Origin: Magnetococcales bacterium
Lineage (GTDB): Bacteria > Pseudomonadota > Magnetococcia > Magnetococcales > UBA8363
Direction of reading: 5' to 3'
Assembly (NCBI GenBank): GCA_015232865.1
Contig: JADFYU010000015.1
Location: forward strand, 1 to 51,978
DNA length: 51,978 nucleotides
Part shown: one piece after another, positions 8,042 through 16,998 of the stretch
Layout of the letters: the number at the start of each line of letters is the position of its first letter
How positions within the stretch are numbered: the stretch's first letter is position 1
Translations under genes and position numbers: made by a program
Notes under the pieces: model-generated
Database searches by the model: none
Seen by the model: the letters and a program-made list of their open reading frames with translations, nothing else
What the model was told of the DNA's origin: nothing

Positions 8042-8536
8042 CTAATTTGCTCCTGCTTTCAAGAGTACCGTGGCCGTCACCTCATTTCCGCATTCATTGA
8101 AATTCAGTTGGTCAAAACAGACAAGACGGGACATGGCAATGCCCCGGCCGTGGGCGTGTTCGACTCGCTCCATGTCGACTTCCAGATAGAGCTTCCAGTC
8201 AAAGCCTTTCCCCTGGTCTTTTACAGTAAAAACAATGATATCGTCACGTTTTTCCCACGTGATCACAGCAACTTTGTTGGAAAATTCATCCAGGGATAAT
8301 CGATGGTCAATCTCCTGCTCCAGACGATTTTCTTGAATTAATCGATTTTTGTCTGCATAACTGATTTCAAGATTTCCATGTTCGACGGCATTGATCATGA
8401 GTTCCTGTAAGCCGGAAACAGTCCGTTCAAAATCTGGCGCAAGCCTGGCCAGTTGCTGAGCCAGCTGGCGTGCATCCGTTAGATTCTGAAATTCGGCTCG
8501 TCCGGAATTTTGTAAAGTCAATTCTGTTTGCGGCAC
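8042..8536 (-). CDS. RsbW/SpoIIAB-like HATPase (anti-sigma kinase)
   Basis: A 164-residue GHKL ATPase domain with N-box ELMINAVEHGN (45-55), G1 box DQGKGFD (107-113) and G2 box GRGIAMSR (130-137). Proteins of this kind bind a target (a sigma factor or response regulator) or phosphorylate a STAS antagonist. No receiver or membrane segment is present, so it is the stand-alone type. It is convergent with the STAS gene, 65 bases apart. Confidence 0.85.
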   Translation of the reverse strand: MPQTELTLQNSGRAEFQNLTDARQLAQQLARLAPDFERTVSGLQELMINAVEHGNLEISYADKNRLIQENRLEQEIDHRLSLDEFSNKVAVITWEKRDDIIVFTVKDQGKGFDWKLYLEVDMERVEHAHGRGIAMSRLVCFDQLNFNECGNEVTATVLLKAGAN

Positions 8537-8979
8537 TTAAAATATCCAAGTCAACAAATTGTCTGACCGTCTCAATCGGCACTATTTCATGATTCACCTG
8601 AAAACTTTAAAAAAAAATGTCTCCTTGCCAATTTAGGTGACTTCGATTTTCTCCTTGTTTTTCCTGGCGCGTATTGGCAACGGCCAGACTGAGTGAGGAT
8701 CATACACCAATCCGGTGAAACAAGTAACCAAATAAGTCGAATCGATCTGTTTTTGTGTTGAATTAAACAGGTTACATCCTGGTTTGGGTTGGTTCGGTGT
8801 CGAAACAATTTCCATCTGACCGGTTTGGTTTTAAGGTGAAAGGTGACTCCTGTGGAATTATGTTCAACTCGATTGACCAAATTGGCTATCCTCGTTATAA
8901 TTGGAGTGTTAAAGCTCTTGAAATTTGAATAATTTGGAAATTTTTCTCTTGCAACATTCTTAGCAGAAATAATACAGAT
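8537..8979. other. Intergenic region with partial palindromic repeat
   Basis: This 443-base stretch separates the HATPase gene from the large envelope cluster. Its left part is a half copy of the palindromic repeat (8571-8670). The rest is AT-rich, with poorly matched inverted repeats, and must contain the promoters of both flanking genes; I cannot pick them out. An open frame of 303 codons on the - strand across its right half is judged to be noise. Confidence 0.5.
8571..8670. repeat. Half copy of the palindromic repeat
   Basis: The run CAATCGGCAC...GATTCACCTG...AGGTGACTTCGATTTT follows the left arm and centre of the copy at 22083-22257 in order and spacing. The right arm is missing or diverged beyond recognition. 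Confidence 0.7.
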
Positions 8980-11900
8980 ATGAGTGAAAGCGGCACGGAA
9001 TCCAACGTACTTTTCCAAAATTATGGAGCCGTTGTTGACTCTTTTTTTGCCGACGGTCAAGAGGCTGGAACCCCCATTAATCCCATTCCCTCTTCCGGGT
9101 TGCCTCGCTCTACGTTGAACTCCTTGGAATATGATTATCTTTCGGGTCCAGGTGCAGGAACGGAGTTGGAAGTCAGTCAAGCCGAGAACTCTTCCGCTGC
9201 TAGCCTGACAATCCCATCGGTCTTTTCGAGTATCCCCAAGGATACCTTGCAAAAAACTCAAGAGATGATCGATTCGTTCCGTCGAATCTTGGCGAAAGAG
9301 TCGATCGCCGGCGGTCGTGGTCAACTCAAACTGACGGAAGAAGAACAGGTTCTCACCAATTTCCTCAAGGAGTTTCGGAAATCTCTGGCATTGGGAGATG
9401 AGTCGCTTCTGGAAGCCAACCCTTTTTATGAGTTGGCCAAGCAGATTTATAAAATGAACCTGGACGGGGTAGCCGAGGCGTTCAAAACGGTTCAGCATAC
9501 GGTACCCACCACCTCTTTACAGCCGGTTCCCGTCTCTCGCTCTTTGAAACAGATCTGGCGCAGCGCAAACGTCGGCAAGCACGTGCTCGACAAGCTGTCA
9601 GAGACATTCGGGAAATGGGTCGCCTTTTTCAGAACCCCGCTCTCCCTGCTTCTCTTTGTCGGTTCCACCTTTACCACGGCCCGAGGGGTCAACGACATTC
9701 TTCAAATGACCGATGTCGTTCAGTTTTTTGGGGAATATTTTCAAGGGAGCGGCGGAGAGAACAACCGCTATCTGGTCAGTGTTTCCTGTGGCTTGATTCT
9801 ATCTTCGGCCATCTTGGATTACAAAACCCGTATTTTTCAATCCATTGTCGAATCGGGCGCTGTCTTGACCGGGATTCGACACTCTTTTCTACGCAACCCC
9901 CGATGGATGATTCTGGCAACCCTTCTGACGTTTGTTTCAATCAAGACCAACTATGACGGTATTGTTTCAATCATCTCCAAAAAAGAGGATCTTGCCCAGC
10001 AATCCCAACTGATCACCACTCGTGTTCGAAAAGCTCTGGGCAGTCCGTTTTTCATGAACCCTCTGGAACCGGACTCGCTCTTTGATCTTCAAGGCTCATT
10101 TCAAGAGACAACCAAAGAGATCATGCGGGTTTTTCGTTCTTTGCCGGAGGATGAGGTCAAGGGGGTGGCGTCCAGTGGAGATCCGCGCAAGGGGCCGCGT
10201 TACTGGGCGAAGCATTTTATCGTTCACGGCGGCTATGAGGAGGGGGTCAACGATGTTCGCCTGGCCTTCAACGATCATATTTTTGCCCGTCGCATCGATG
10301 GGATGCTCAAAAACTCGGGGATTGATTTCAGTACCTCCTTCTCCCAAAAAGTCGAGCTACTGCGTGCCGGCTATGAAGCTCATCTCAACAACACCGACGA
10401 TTTAGTCCATAAACGATTGGGAGAGTTGAACGCCCTGATGAGTATGAGCGGCTACTCCCTGGATGAGATCAAGCGGGTTCTGACTCTTGAGCATTACCAA
10501 ATCAACAATATCGTTCAAGATATGGTTACCGCCCTGGAAGCCAATAAAGAGGCCTACAAACAAACGGCTGAAGACTTCAACCAACTGACCAATTCCTATC
10601 TAGGCATTTTGCAACAAGTTGATAAGTCCGGTACTTCCGGCTTGAGTGCCTATGAGATCAAAACCGATGTCGTCGTCCCACGCATTGATGCCATTGACGA
10701 ACTTCGAGAGGGTAAGATTCCCATTGCCAAGCATAAAAACTTCGAAGAGCTAAGATCGGCGTTAATGGAAAAATACGGCGTAAGCCTGGGCGGTCTGATT
10801 CTGAGCGTCATTCTGTTTTTTTCCATCAGTATGGATCTTGGTGACCCGATTATCTATGCCCGTATGACAGCCCGTCGAGGAAAAAAAGATCGGGCGTTAT
10901 TCAATGATCGACTGGAAAAGCTAAAACAGTGGGAAGAAAAATTCTTGAATCAGCTTGAGCTGTTTTTTGAGCAGAGGGACGTGCAAAAGGTGTTTTGTGA
11001 TCCCATGGGGCTTGGGGAAACCTTGATTCGAAATGCATTTTTCAAACAGTTGGAGAAAATCTATCCTGAACTCAAGGAAAACTTGGATAAAACCACCTAT
11101 CAAAAGTTTGATCATTGGTTCCGTGGAATGTTTTATTTCAGTCGCACCAGTGACATGAGCGGCTTGAATCTACGCATCAAGGCCATCAAGAGGATTCTCA
11201 CCAGGCAAGACCGTTTTTCTGCTGAATTTGGCGTTTTGATCTATCCCGGATTCCGGGTTGATAAATCATTTATGAAAACAACATTTTTAGAGTGGTATGA
11301 CATTCTAAAAGGTCAGCTGAATGAACAAAAGGTCGGCTTTTATCAGGAACTCAGAGACGCGGTCAAGGTTCAAGCCAGTACCGCCATTGAGCTGCCGAAG
11401 GATCTCTCGCCCGCACAAAAAAGATTGACAAAATGGGCCGAGAAAAAAGGCGTCAGCAAACTGGCCACGAGCTTGATGTGGGGACAGAAAATGTTCTACA
11501 CCCTGTTTGAATCCAGCGCAATGGAAGCGATCCCCAGCTTCAGCTATACACGCAGAAGATGGTTGCAGGACGCCTCGGAAAACAGCCTGGAGTCGGAAAA
11601 AATTGTTGAAACTATTTATGGTTTTATTCCAGATCTTAAAAAAGTTGTTTTTGAAACACTTCCGGCCATTCAGGAAGATTTTTTGGAGCCGGTGCTCGAT
11701 TTTCTTGCTCGACATCCCAGTTATGAAGGGATCAACAGTTTCCTCGATAGCCAGCAGCTCCAAAAACGGTTTGATGAGACAGAAAAAGAGGCTCTGGACC
11801 TTTGGGGGGTCTCGTTTTTCGCCTCCGACGATCCGGGCGGATATTTGGGGCTCTCCTCAATCATCGGTCCGGAAGAGCTTTCAAATCTTCAGGAAATGGT

Positions 11901-13110
11901 GGAAAAAACCGGTAATGACTCTCTGGTTTTTTCCACCAAAGTTTCCCAGTTGGCCACTGATATGGAGCGGGCTTTTCAACAATCCATCATTATCGAGGAG
12001 ATGAACCAATTGCTCTCCGATGTTCGCGGCCTCTGCATCGAAATCAATCAATCGCTGATGAAGATTAAAATGCGCGCTTGGGAGTATCGGAGTGGTAGCG
12101 ATAAAAACATCAATTCCAGTCGGGAGCTTGAGTTTCAAGCTCCGAAGGAGGCGGACAGCATCCTGGCCATCATGGAGGCAATCCTCTCTTCCGAATATCC
12201 CTATACCCAAAAAAATCTCCGCACCGTTCGAGAGATGAAACAGCAGGCTGCTGATCTTCATGACCGGATCATGGCTTTTGTTGAGTTTGGCCGCGATATG
12301 GCCACGCCTGCCTTGGCTGAGGGGTTTTCGGTAGAGGCCAAACCGCGCAGCCAACGAGAAATCAGAATGCTGGAGGTCGACTCTTCATCTCTGAAAAGAG
12401 GCCCGGATGAAGAACCGATTGAGCAGCCAGTCATTGAAGGGGAGTCGATTGTCCGTCAACCTTTGAGCAGTGAGGTGCGACCCCGGCCTCTCCGCGAAGA
12501 GGGGATCTCTCAACCCCGTCTGGTTCGGGAAGAGGGGACCTGTTCCGTCCGAAACCGGGAGGATGATCCGAGAGTTGCCAGATTAAAGGCAGCTGAATCG
12601 AGAAATTATGCACAACAGTTCAATCCGCCAGAGTTTATTGATTTTGCCCCGGAGCCGGATGATTTCCCGGAGGAGGAGAGGATCATTGATCCGGTTCAAA
12701 GGTCGTTTGCGTCCGGCTCCTCTCTCGAGTCAAGCCAAAAACCGCAAGAATTAATTCCAGCGCCCCATCAGAAACACAACCAGTCGATTCCTGTCGCCAA
12801 CAAGGTTAAGGAACAGGCCCGACAAGAACCAAGAAGAAGCCATACGATTCCCGTTGTCTATGAATCAAGTCGGGGCGCTTTGTTTGAAGGAGAGTCCGAG
12901 CAAATCAGTAAAGGGGGGCTGGATTTTATTTCAGTGATTGACCCCAGTATGTTGCCCATCGGCAATGAAGGAACCATTCAACTTTTGGTCCTCAATCAGG
13001 TTTACCGATTTTCTGTCAAGGTTGTCCGTGTTTCTGGGTCACGTATTGTCGTGCGAATTTTAGAGGATCGAGGTCAATTCGAAGAACTGGTCGCCCGTTT
13101 TTCTGAATAA
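8980..13110 (+). CDS. Giant membrane protein with C-terminal PilZ-like domain
   Basis: I do not recognise this 1376-residue protein as a whole. Hydrophobic segments at about 212-234, 264-282, 308-325 and 598-618 suggest four membrane passes. The segments between 330 and 597 and after 620 are charged and mostly helical. Residues about 1160-1280 look disordered, rich in Glu, Pro and Arg, with PLREEGI and RLVREEGT as imperfect repeats. The last 90 residues resemble a PilZ domain: RRSHTIPVVYES, then QISKGGLDF (the (D/N)xSxxG element), then alternating beta strands. The second arginine of the RxxxR c-di-GMP motif is absent, so ligand binding is doubtful. It is the first of six co-directional genes including ZorA- and ZorB-like motor subunits, which suggests it couples the motor to a signal or to the cell envelope. 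No clear ribosome site precedes the ATG. Confidence 0.75.
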   Translation: MSESGTESNVLFQNYGAVVDSFFADGQEAGTPINPIPSSGLPRSTLNSLEYDYLSGPGAGTELEVSQAENSSAASLTIPSVFSSIPKDTLQKTQEMIDSFRRILAKESIAGGRGQLKLTEEEQVLTNFLKEFRKSLALGDESLLEANPFYELAKQIYKMNLDGVAEAFKTVQHTVPTTSLQPVPVSRSLKQIWRSANVGKHVLDKLSETFGKWVAFFRTPLSLLLFVGSTFTTARGVNDILQMTDVVQFFGEYFQGSGGENNRYLVSVSCGLILSSAILDYKTRIFQSIVESGAVLTGIRHSFLRNPRWMILATLLTFVSIKTNYDGIVSIISKKEDLAQQSQLITTRVRKALGSPFFMNPLEPDSLFDLQGSFQETTKEIMRVFRSLPEDEVKGVASSGDPRKGPRYWAKHFIVHGGYEEGVNDVRLAFNDHIFARRIDGMLKNSGIDFSTSFSQKVELLRAGYEAHLNNTDDLVHKRLGELNALMSMSGYSLDEIKRVLTLEHYQINNIVQDMVTALEANKEAYKQTAEDFNQLTNSYLGILQQVDKSGTSGLSAYEIKTDVVVPRIDAIDELREGKIPIAKHKNFEELRSALMEKYGVSLGGLILSVILFFSISMDLGDPIIYARMTARRGKKDRALFNDRLEKLKQWEEKFLNQLELFFEQRDVQKVFCDPMGLGETLIRNAFFKQLEKIYPELKENLDKTTYQKFDHWFRGMFYFSRTSDMSGLNLRIKAIKRILTRQDRFSAEFGVLIYPGFRVDKSFMKTTFLEWYDILKGQLNEQKVGFYQELRDAVKVQASTAIELPKDLSPAQKRLTKWAEKKGVSKLATSLMWGQKMFYTLFESSAMEAIPSFSYTRRRWLQDASENSLESEKIVETIYGFIPDLKKVVFETLPAIQEDFLEPVLDFLARHPSYEGINSFLDSQQLQKRFDETEKEALDLWGVSFFASDDPGGYLGLSSIIGPEELSNLQEMVEKTGNDSLVFSTKVSQLATDMERAFQQSIIIEEMNQLLSDVRGLCIEINQSLMKIKMRAWEYRSGSDKNINSSRELEFQAPKEADSILAIMEAILSSEYPYTQKNLRTVREMKQQAADLHDRIMAFVEFGRDMATPALAEGFSVEAKPRSQREIRMLEVDSSSLKRGPDEEPIEQPVIEGESIVRQPLSSEVRPRPLREEGISQPRLVREEGTCSVRNREDDPRVARLKAAESRNYAQQFNPPEFIDFAPEPDDFPEEERIIDPVQRSFASGSSLESSQKPQELIPAPHQKHNQSIPVANKVKEQARQEPRRSHTIPVVYESSRGALFEGESEQISKGGLDFISVIDPSMLPIGNEGTIQLLVLNQVYRFSVKVVRVSGSRIVVRILEDRGQFEELVARFSE

Positions 13111-13156
13111 AAAGAAGAGATAAGTTGAAACGGTTATTTAATAGTGAGAGGCTGGA

Positions 13157-15628
13157 ATGCTTGATTGGTTACTTATTTTTATCAGCCACCCCATGACCCC
13201 CTGGCTGTCGGTCGCTTTGATTCTGGCTTGGGGATTGGTCGGCTGGTTACTGTTCCGCGCAAAAGTCACGCCGCTTCACGCAGGGCTGGAACGGGCGATC
13301 CGACAAATTCAGTCAGCCGCCAACCCTCGCCATCTAGGTGAAATTTTTGATCAGGTCGATTTTCAGATCAGCCAGATCAAGCCTCTCGCTCCGGCTTGGA
13401 GTCAGTTTCGTGCCACGGTCAAACCGGCAGCGGACCGGACCTTGCAAAGCGAAAAAAAACCCAACGATTTTTTGAATTTTGAAAACCTTGTCCTCGCCAA
13501 TATCAACCTTCCTTTTTATCGGGCCTTACCCACCTACCTGATTGGTGTCGGATTGTTGGTGACGGTGGCCGGTTTTAGTTCGGCCTTCTATTTTGCCTAT
13601 CACGGCCTCAGTTCTCCCGACATCGAAACGGTTCAAAATGCGTTGGCGGGAATTGTTTCGATCGCCTCCGTGAAATTTTCAGCCTCTTTTGCCGGACTGT
13701 TGGCGGGACTCGTTTTTTATCGAACCGAAAACTACCATAGCCGTCAACTGGATGAAAAGATCAAACTCTTGTGCCACTTGATCAGCCAGCGAATCGAGTC
13801 GGATATCTCTCACGGGCATTTGACTGAAAATGCTCTGAAACAACTGTTTCCCACGCTGTCCGACCAGCTTATGGAGCAGCTTTCCAAGGGCTGGAATGGG
13901 TCGGCCACCAAATTGGAAAGCCAGCTTGTTCAAGCGGTCAGACAGGCCATTTCCCCTCTTTCAGAGACCCTCCGGCTACAGGGAGAGGGTCAGTATCTGG
14001 AGCAGATTCTGCTGCGAGATCAAATCGTCGTCAGCGCCAACCAGCAGATCGGCAAGTCGATGGCAGAGCAGGGGGAAGAACTCAAAAAAACCGCTACCCA
14101 CCTGGATCACTCCCTCTCAGTCTTGGATCGTAAAGTTGAGGGACTCCAGCAACCATCTCTGGAGCCGATTATCCAGACGATCAAGAGTGAACTCAACCAA
14201 CTGCTGGAAAACCAAACAGAGACGACCCATTTGAAAATGGAGCAGTTGGTCGAACGGGTTGTGGCCGAAGCCATGAAATCCGAGTCAGGAACACAACAGC
14301 TCAAACAAATTTTGCGTTCCATGCAAAAGCAGTTGGACGATCAATCGCCTATCACCTCTTTGGTGCGGTCGGTCAAAGCGGACTTGTTTGATGTGAACCA
14401 GCAGATGCAACAACAGCCGGACTTGAAACCCCTGCTTGGAGCCATTCGAAGCGAGACTGTCGCCATTTCAGACTCGTTAAACGGTCCGAACGGTCTGGCG
14501 GCCATCCGCAGGGATGTCGAAGCCAAAACACAAAAACTCTCTTCTCAACAGTTGGAGACGGTTCAGGGAACCATCAATCAACTCTCAGGCAGCCTCCGAG
14601 ATACGGTCGAGAATAGAATGGTAGAGCTTGAAACCGTAACGGGTCGCCTCGACATAACGTCCAACAAACTGGAAAAAGTGAGCAAGGTGTGGGTGAAAAA
14701 CTTAAAAAAACTGACAAAATCCCCCTTCAGAACAGAGCAGACTAGCCCCTCTGATAGAGTGGTTGCATCCCTTGATGAGCGTGCAATCAAGCCTGACTCA
14801 AGCAACGTTTCTGCCGTCCGTCCAGCTGCCATGCCCTGGCGGGAAATTCATTCGGATTTGCCCGCCTTGGACCAAAAAAACTCCATGGGGCAATCAGAGC
14901 CGGCAAAAAACCGCTCTGGGGTTTGTCTGACCTTGAAGGTTGGAAAAAAAGCCGTCAAGACAAAAGAGAAAACCGTGGAAGCCGATCATTTTGCGACCAG
15001 GAGCCGTGAAGGGGTCTTTTATAATCTGTTAAAACAACTGTCCGATCAATTGAGTGTCAAGAGACCGTTGAATTGCAAACCGTCAGACCCTGTAATCGAC
15101 GATTTGATGAGCAATCTTCAGGATGGTGCGGATATCAACGATACCCGGATTATCGATGGAGTGGGTCGGTTGGGCGATTTGATCGGCGCATTGGAGTTGT
15201 CTGTGTTGGATGAAAATCAACTGAACGGTTTGGATCGGGTCTTGATGGGGTTGGCTCAGTTTCTAAAAGAGAATTTCACAACTCCCAGCCAACAGGATGC
15301 TCGGGAAACGATAGCCCCGCCCAAACAGGATCTGGAGGTATTATTGGACCATTTCCAGGCTCGACATCAAAAAAAATCAACTCGGTACACGGCGGTGGCC
15401 AAAAATGAATCCGAAGATGACAAACAGACGTTTGCAACGGTGATAAATGCTTTCAGCAATCAGTCCGGCCAGAAAATGCCGACCCATACCTGGCACGCCA
15501 ATGAGGAACAGGTGAAACCGGTAACTACTTTCACCAAAGCCCAATACGACATGGGGCCTCTCATAAAAACCTTCAACCTGGAAACGGCCGTTGGCGGAAC
15601 GCCTGGGAGGAGGCATGAAAGGTTATGA
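13157..15628 (+). CDS. ZorA/MotA-like proton-channel subunit with long tail
   Basis: This 823-residue protein has three membrane segments (about 14-34, 125-147, 161-187). The second and third form a MotA/ExbB/ZorA-type unit: LPTYLIGVGLLVTVAGFSSA followed by a loop and SASFAGLLAGLVF. Residues about 190-580 are a long helical, probably coiled-coil, tail with recurring LxPLLxxIRSE-like segments; 580-823 are less ordered. Length and topology match ZorA of the Zorya antiphage systems, whose five copies surround two ZorB and whose tail extends into the cytoplasm, better than MotA or ExbB. The gene starts 46 bases after the PilZ-like gene, with GAGAGG before the ATG, and is followed by the ZorB-like gene. 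No ZorC, ZorD or ZorE is encoded nearby, so a defence role is not supported by context. Confidence 0.8.
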   Translation: MLDWLLIFISHPMTPWLSVALILAWGLVGWLLFRAKVTPLHAGLERAIRQIQSAANPRHLGEIFDQVDFQISQIKPLAPAWSQFRATVKPAADRTLQSEKKPNDFLNFENLVLANINLPFYRALPTYLIGVGLLVTVAGFSSAFYFAYHGLSSPDIETVQNALAGIVSIASVKFSASFAGLLAGLVFYRTENYHSRQLDEKIKLLCHLISQRIESDISHGHLTENALKQLFPTLSDQLMEQLSKGWNGSATKLESQLVQAVRQAISPLSETLRLQGEGQYLEQILLRDQIVVSANQQIGKSMAEQGEELKKTATHLDHSLSVLDRKVEGLQQPSLEPIIQTIKSELNQLLENQTETTHLKMEQLVERVVAEAMKSESGTQQLKQILRSMQKQLDDQSPITSLVRSVKADLFDVNQQMQQQPDLKPLLGAIRSETVAISDSLNGPNGLAAIRRDVEAKTQKLSSQQLETVQGTINQLSGSLRDTVENRMVELETVTGRLDITSNKLEKVSKVWVKNLKKLTKSPFRTEQTSPSDRVVASLDERAIKPDSSNVSAVRPAAMPWREIHSDLPALDQKNSMGQSEPAKNRSGVCLTLKVGKKAVKTKEKTVEADHFATRSREGVFYNLLKQLSDQLSVKRPLNCKPSDPVIDDLMSNLQDGADINDTRIIDGVGRLGDLIGALELSVLDENQLNGLDRVLMGLAQFLKENFTTPSQQDARETIAPPKQDLEVLLDHFQARHQKKSTRYTAVAKNESEDDKQTFATVINAFSNQSGQKMPTHTWHANEEQVKPVTTFTKAQYDMGPLIKTFNLETAVGGTPGRRHERL

Positions 15629-15684
15629 TTTTTACACGTTCTGACTCTTTCTGGCACTTTTGATGTGAAACTCTTGGTGAGAAG

Positions 15685-16938
15685 ATGAAATATTCTAACA
15701 ATACGATACCGATTGTATTTTTGGAACTGGTTGCCGGAATACTGTTTCTGGTCTTGGTACTGGTAGCGACATCCCTCATTGAAACCCGGATTTCCCGAAT
15801 GTCCCAATCTTCTCAGAGTGCGTTGGCTCAGGCTCGACTCGATATTGAGATCAATCAAAAAATAAAAGCAGAGCGTGAACAAACCCTTTTGGCCCTGAGT
15901 GCCTTGGAAAAAAGGGTTGATTCCCTGTTGAACAATAAAAATGCGTTGCCCGCGCATCAATCGGTCCCGACCCAGCAGCAGATCGAATCCATATTGGCGG
16001 AACATCTTCAACAGTTGGCTCCTCGATTTGAGACCCTGCATAAAAAATTGGGCGCCATTCAATCCAATCGGGAGGAGGCTTTGATTGCCAAGGTTATTGC
16101 CTTGGATGAAAAGATCAACAGCCTGATGTTGGATCGAAAAAGAGCGATCACCCCAACCCTGAGCGCGTTAAACAAAAAAGCCGACCAGCTATTCCTGGAG
16201 CAGGACAGCTTTGTCGCACCGATCCTTAAAATGCTCAACAGTAAAATGGACTTGTTGTTACAGGATGAGGATCATCGCCTGGTTGTCGGTGTGACTCCGA
16301 AAGAGGGCAGCGGCTCGTTCAATACGGATTTGGACAGCGCCTATTTTCCCTACCCGGTGAGCACCCTCGGACAAACGGCCGATAATCCGTCAACCGACAA
16401 CACCCCCGTTGTTACCAGCCGGACTCACAAGGCGTTACTGAAAAAACTGGATGAAAAAATGGAAGAAAACCGACTTCAGGCTGTAATCAATCTGAATCGG
16501 GGAGGCATCCAACTGCCCAAACAGTTTGATTTTCAACACCGGTCATCACTTTTGTCCCCAGGGCAATTGGATTATGTGGCCAAGGCCGCCGATGCCTTGG
16601 CTGAGATTTTACCCTGTTATGCGCGAACAACCACTTTTGTCTCCTCCCTTGACTGCTCACATAATCCGGCTGGCAAGACGTTGCAAGCTATTAATATTGT
16701 CGGATATTCAACCGGAGAAAATGTTGGGTCAGCTCGATTTAACTATAATTGGCAATTGGCGACCGCCCGATCCACTCAACTCTTGAAAGCGCTTGTCACA
16801 CTTCGTCCTGATTTGTTAGAATTCAGGGACAAATCAGGAAACTCCCTTTTCAAAGCCATTGCAGAATTGATAAAAGTCGGTGATAGTCGTTCCCGACGGG
16901 TTGAACTCCAATTCATCTTTTCAGAGGAAAATGAGTAA
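15685..16938 (+). CDS. ZorB/MotB-like subunit with OmpA-like domain
   Basis: A 417-residue protein with a single N-terminal membrane helix (about 8-29), a periplasmic stalk and a C-terminal OmpA-like peptidoglycan-binding domain (about 270-415). In the helix Glu14 (FLELVAGIL) occupies the place of the proton-carrying Asp of MotB and ZorB. The stalk holds four contiguous 22-residue repeats (115-197) with pattern LxxKhxxLh. In the OmpA-like part, NYNWQLATARS and SRRVELQF match the family's NxxLSxxRA and NRRVE elements, keeping Arg362, but the usual GHTD is GYST, losing the Asp that contacts diaminopimelate. E. coli ZorB is about 250 residues, so this one has an enlarged stalk. It follows the ZorA-like gene by 56 bases. 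Confidence 0.8.
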   Translation: MKYSNNTIPIVFLELVAGILFLVLVLVATSLIETRISRMSQSSQSALAQARLDIEINQKIKAEREQTLLALSALEKRVDSLLNNKNALPAHQSVPTQQQIESILAEHLQQLAPRFETLHKKLGAIQSNREEALIAKVIALDEKINSLMLDRKRAITPTLSALNKKADQLFLEQDSFVAPILKMLNSKMDLLLQDEDHRLVVGVTPKEGSGSFNTDLDSAYFPYPVSTLGQTADNPSTDNTPVVTSRTHKALLKKLDEKMEENRLQAVINLNRGGIQLPKQFDFQHRSSLLSPGQLDYVAKAADALAEILPCYARTTTFVSSLDCSHNPAGKTLQAINIVGYSTGENVGSARFNYNWQLATARSTQLLKALVTLRPDLLEFRDKSGNSLFKAIAELIKVGDSRSRRVELQFIFSEENE

Positions 16939-16998
16939 AATCGATCGGAGATATATTCAAAGTAGAGTGGAAATTTAAAAGGGGTGTTGGCGAATTGT

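Noticed and set aside
8587..9498. Open frame of 303 codons on the - strand
   Set aside because: It runs across AT-rich intergenic DNA and into the antisense of the giant membrane-protein gene; composition is unlike a protein and no ribosome site is present.
13157..16938. Flagellar MotA/MotB stator
   Set aside because: The channel subunit has a tail of over 600 residues and three membrane segments, and no flagellar gene is near; ZorA/ZorB is the better match.
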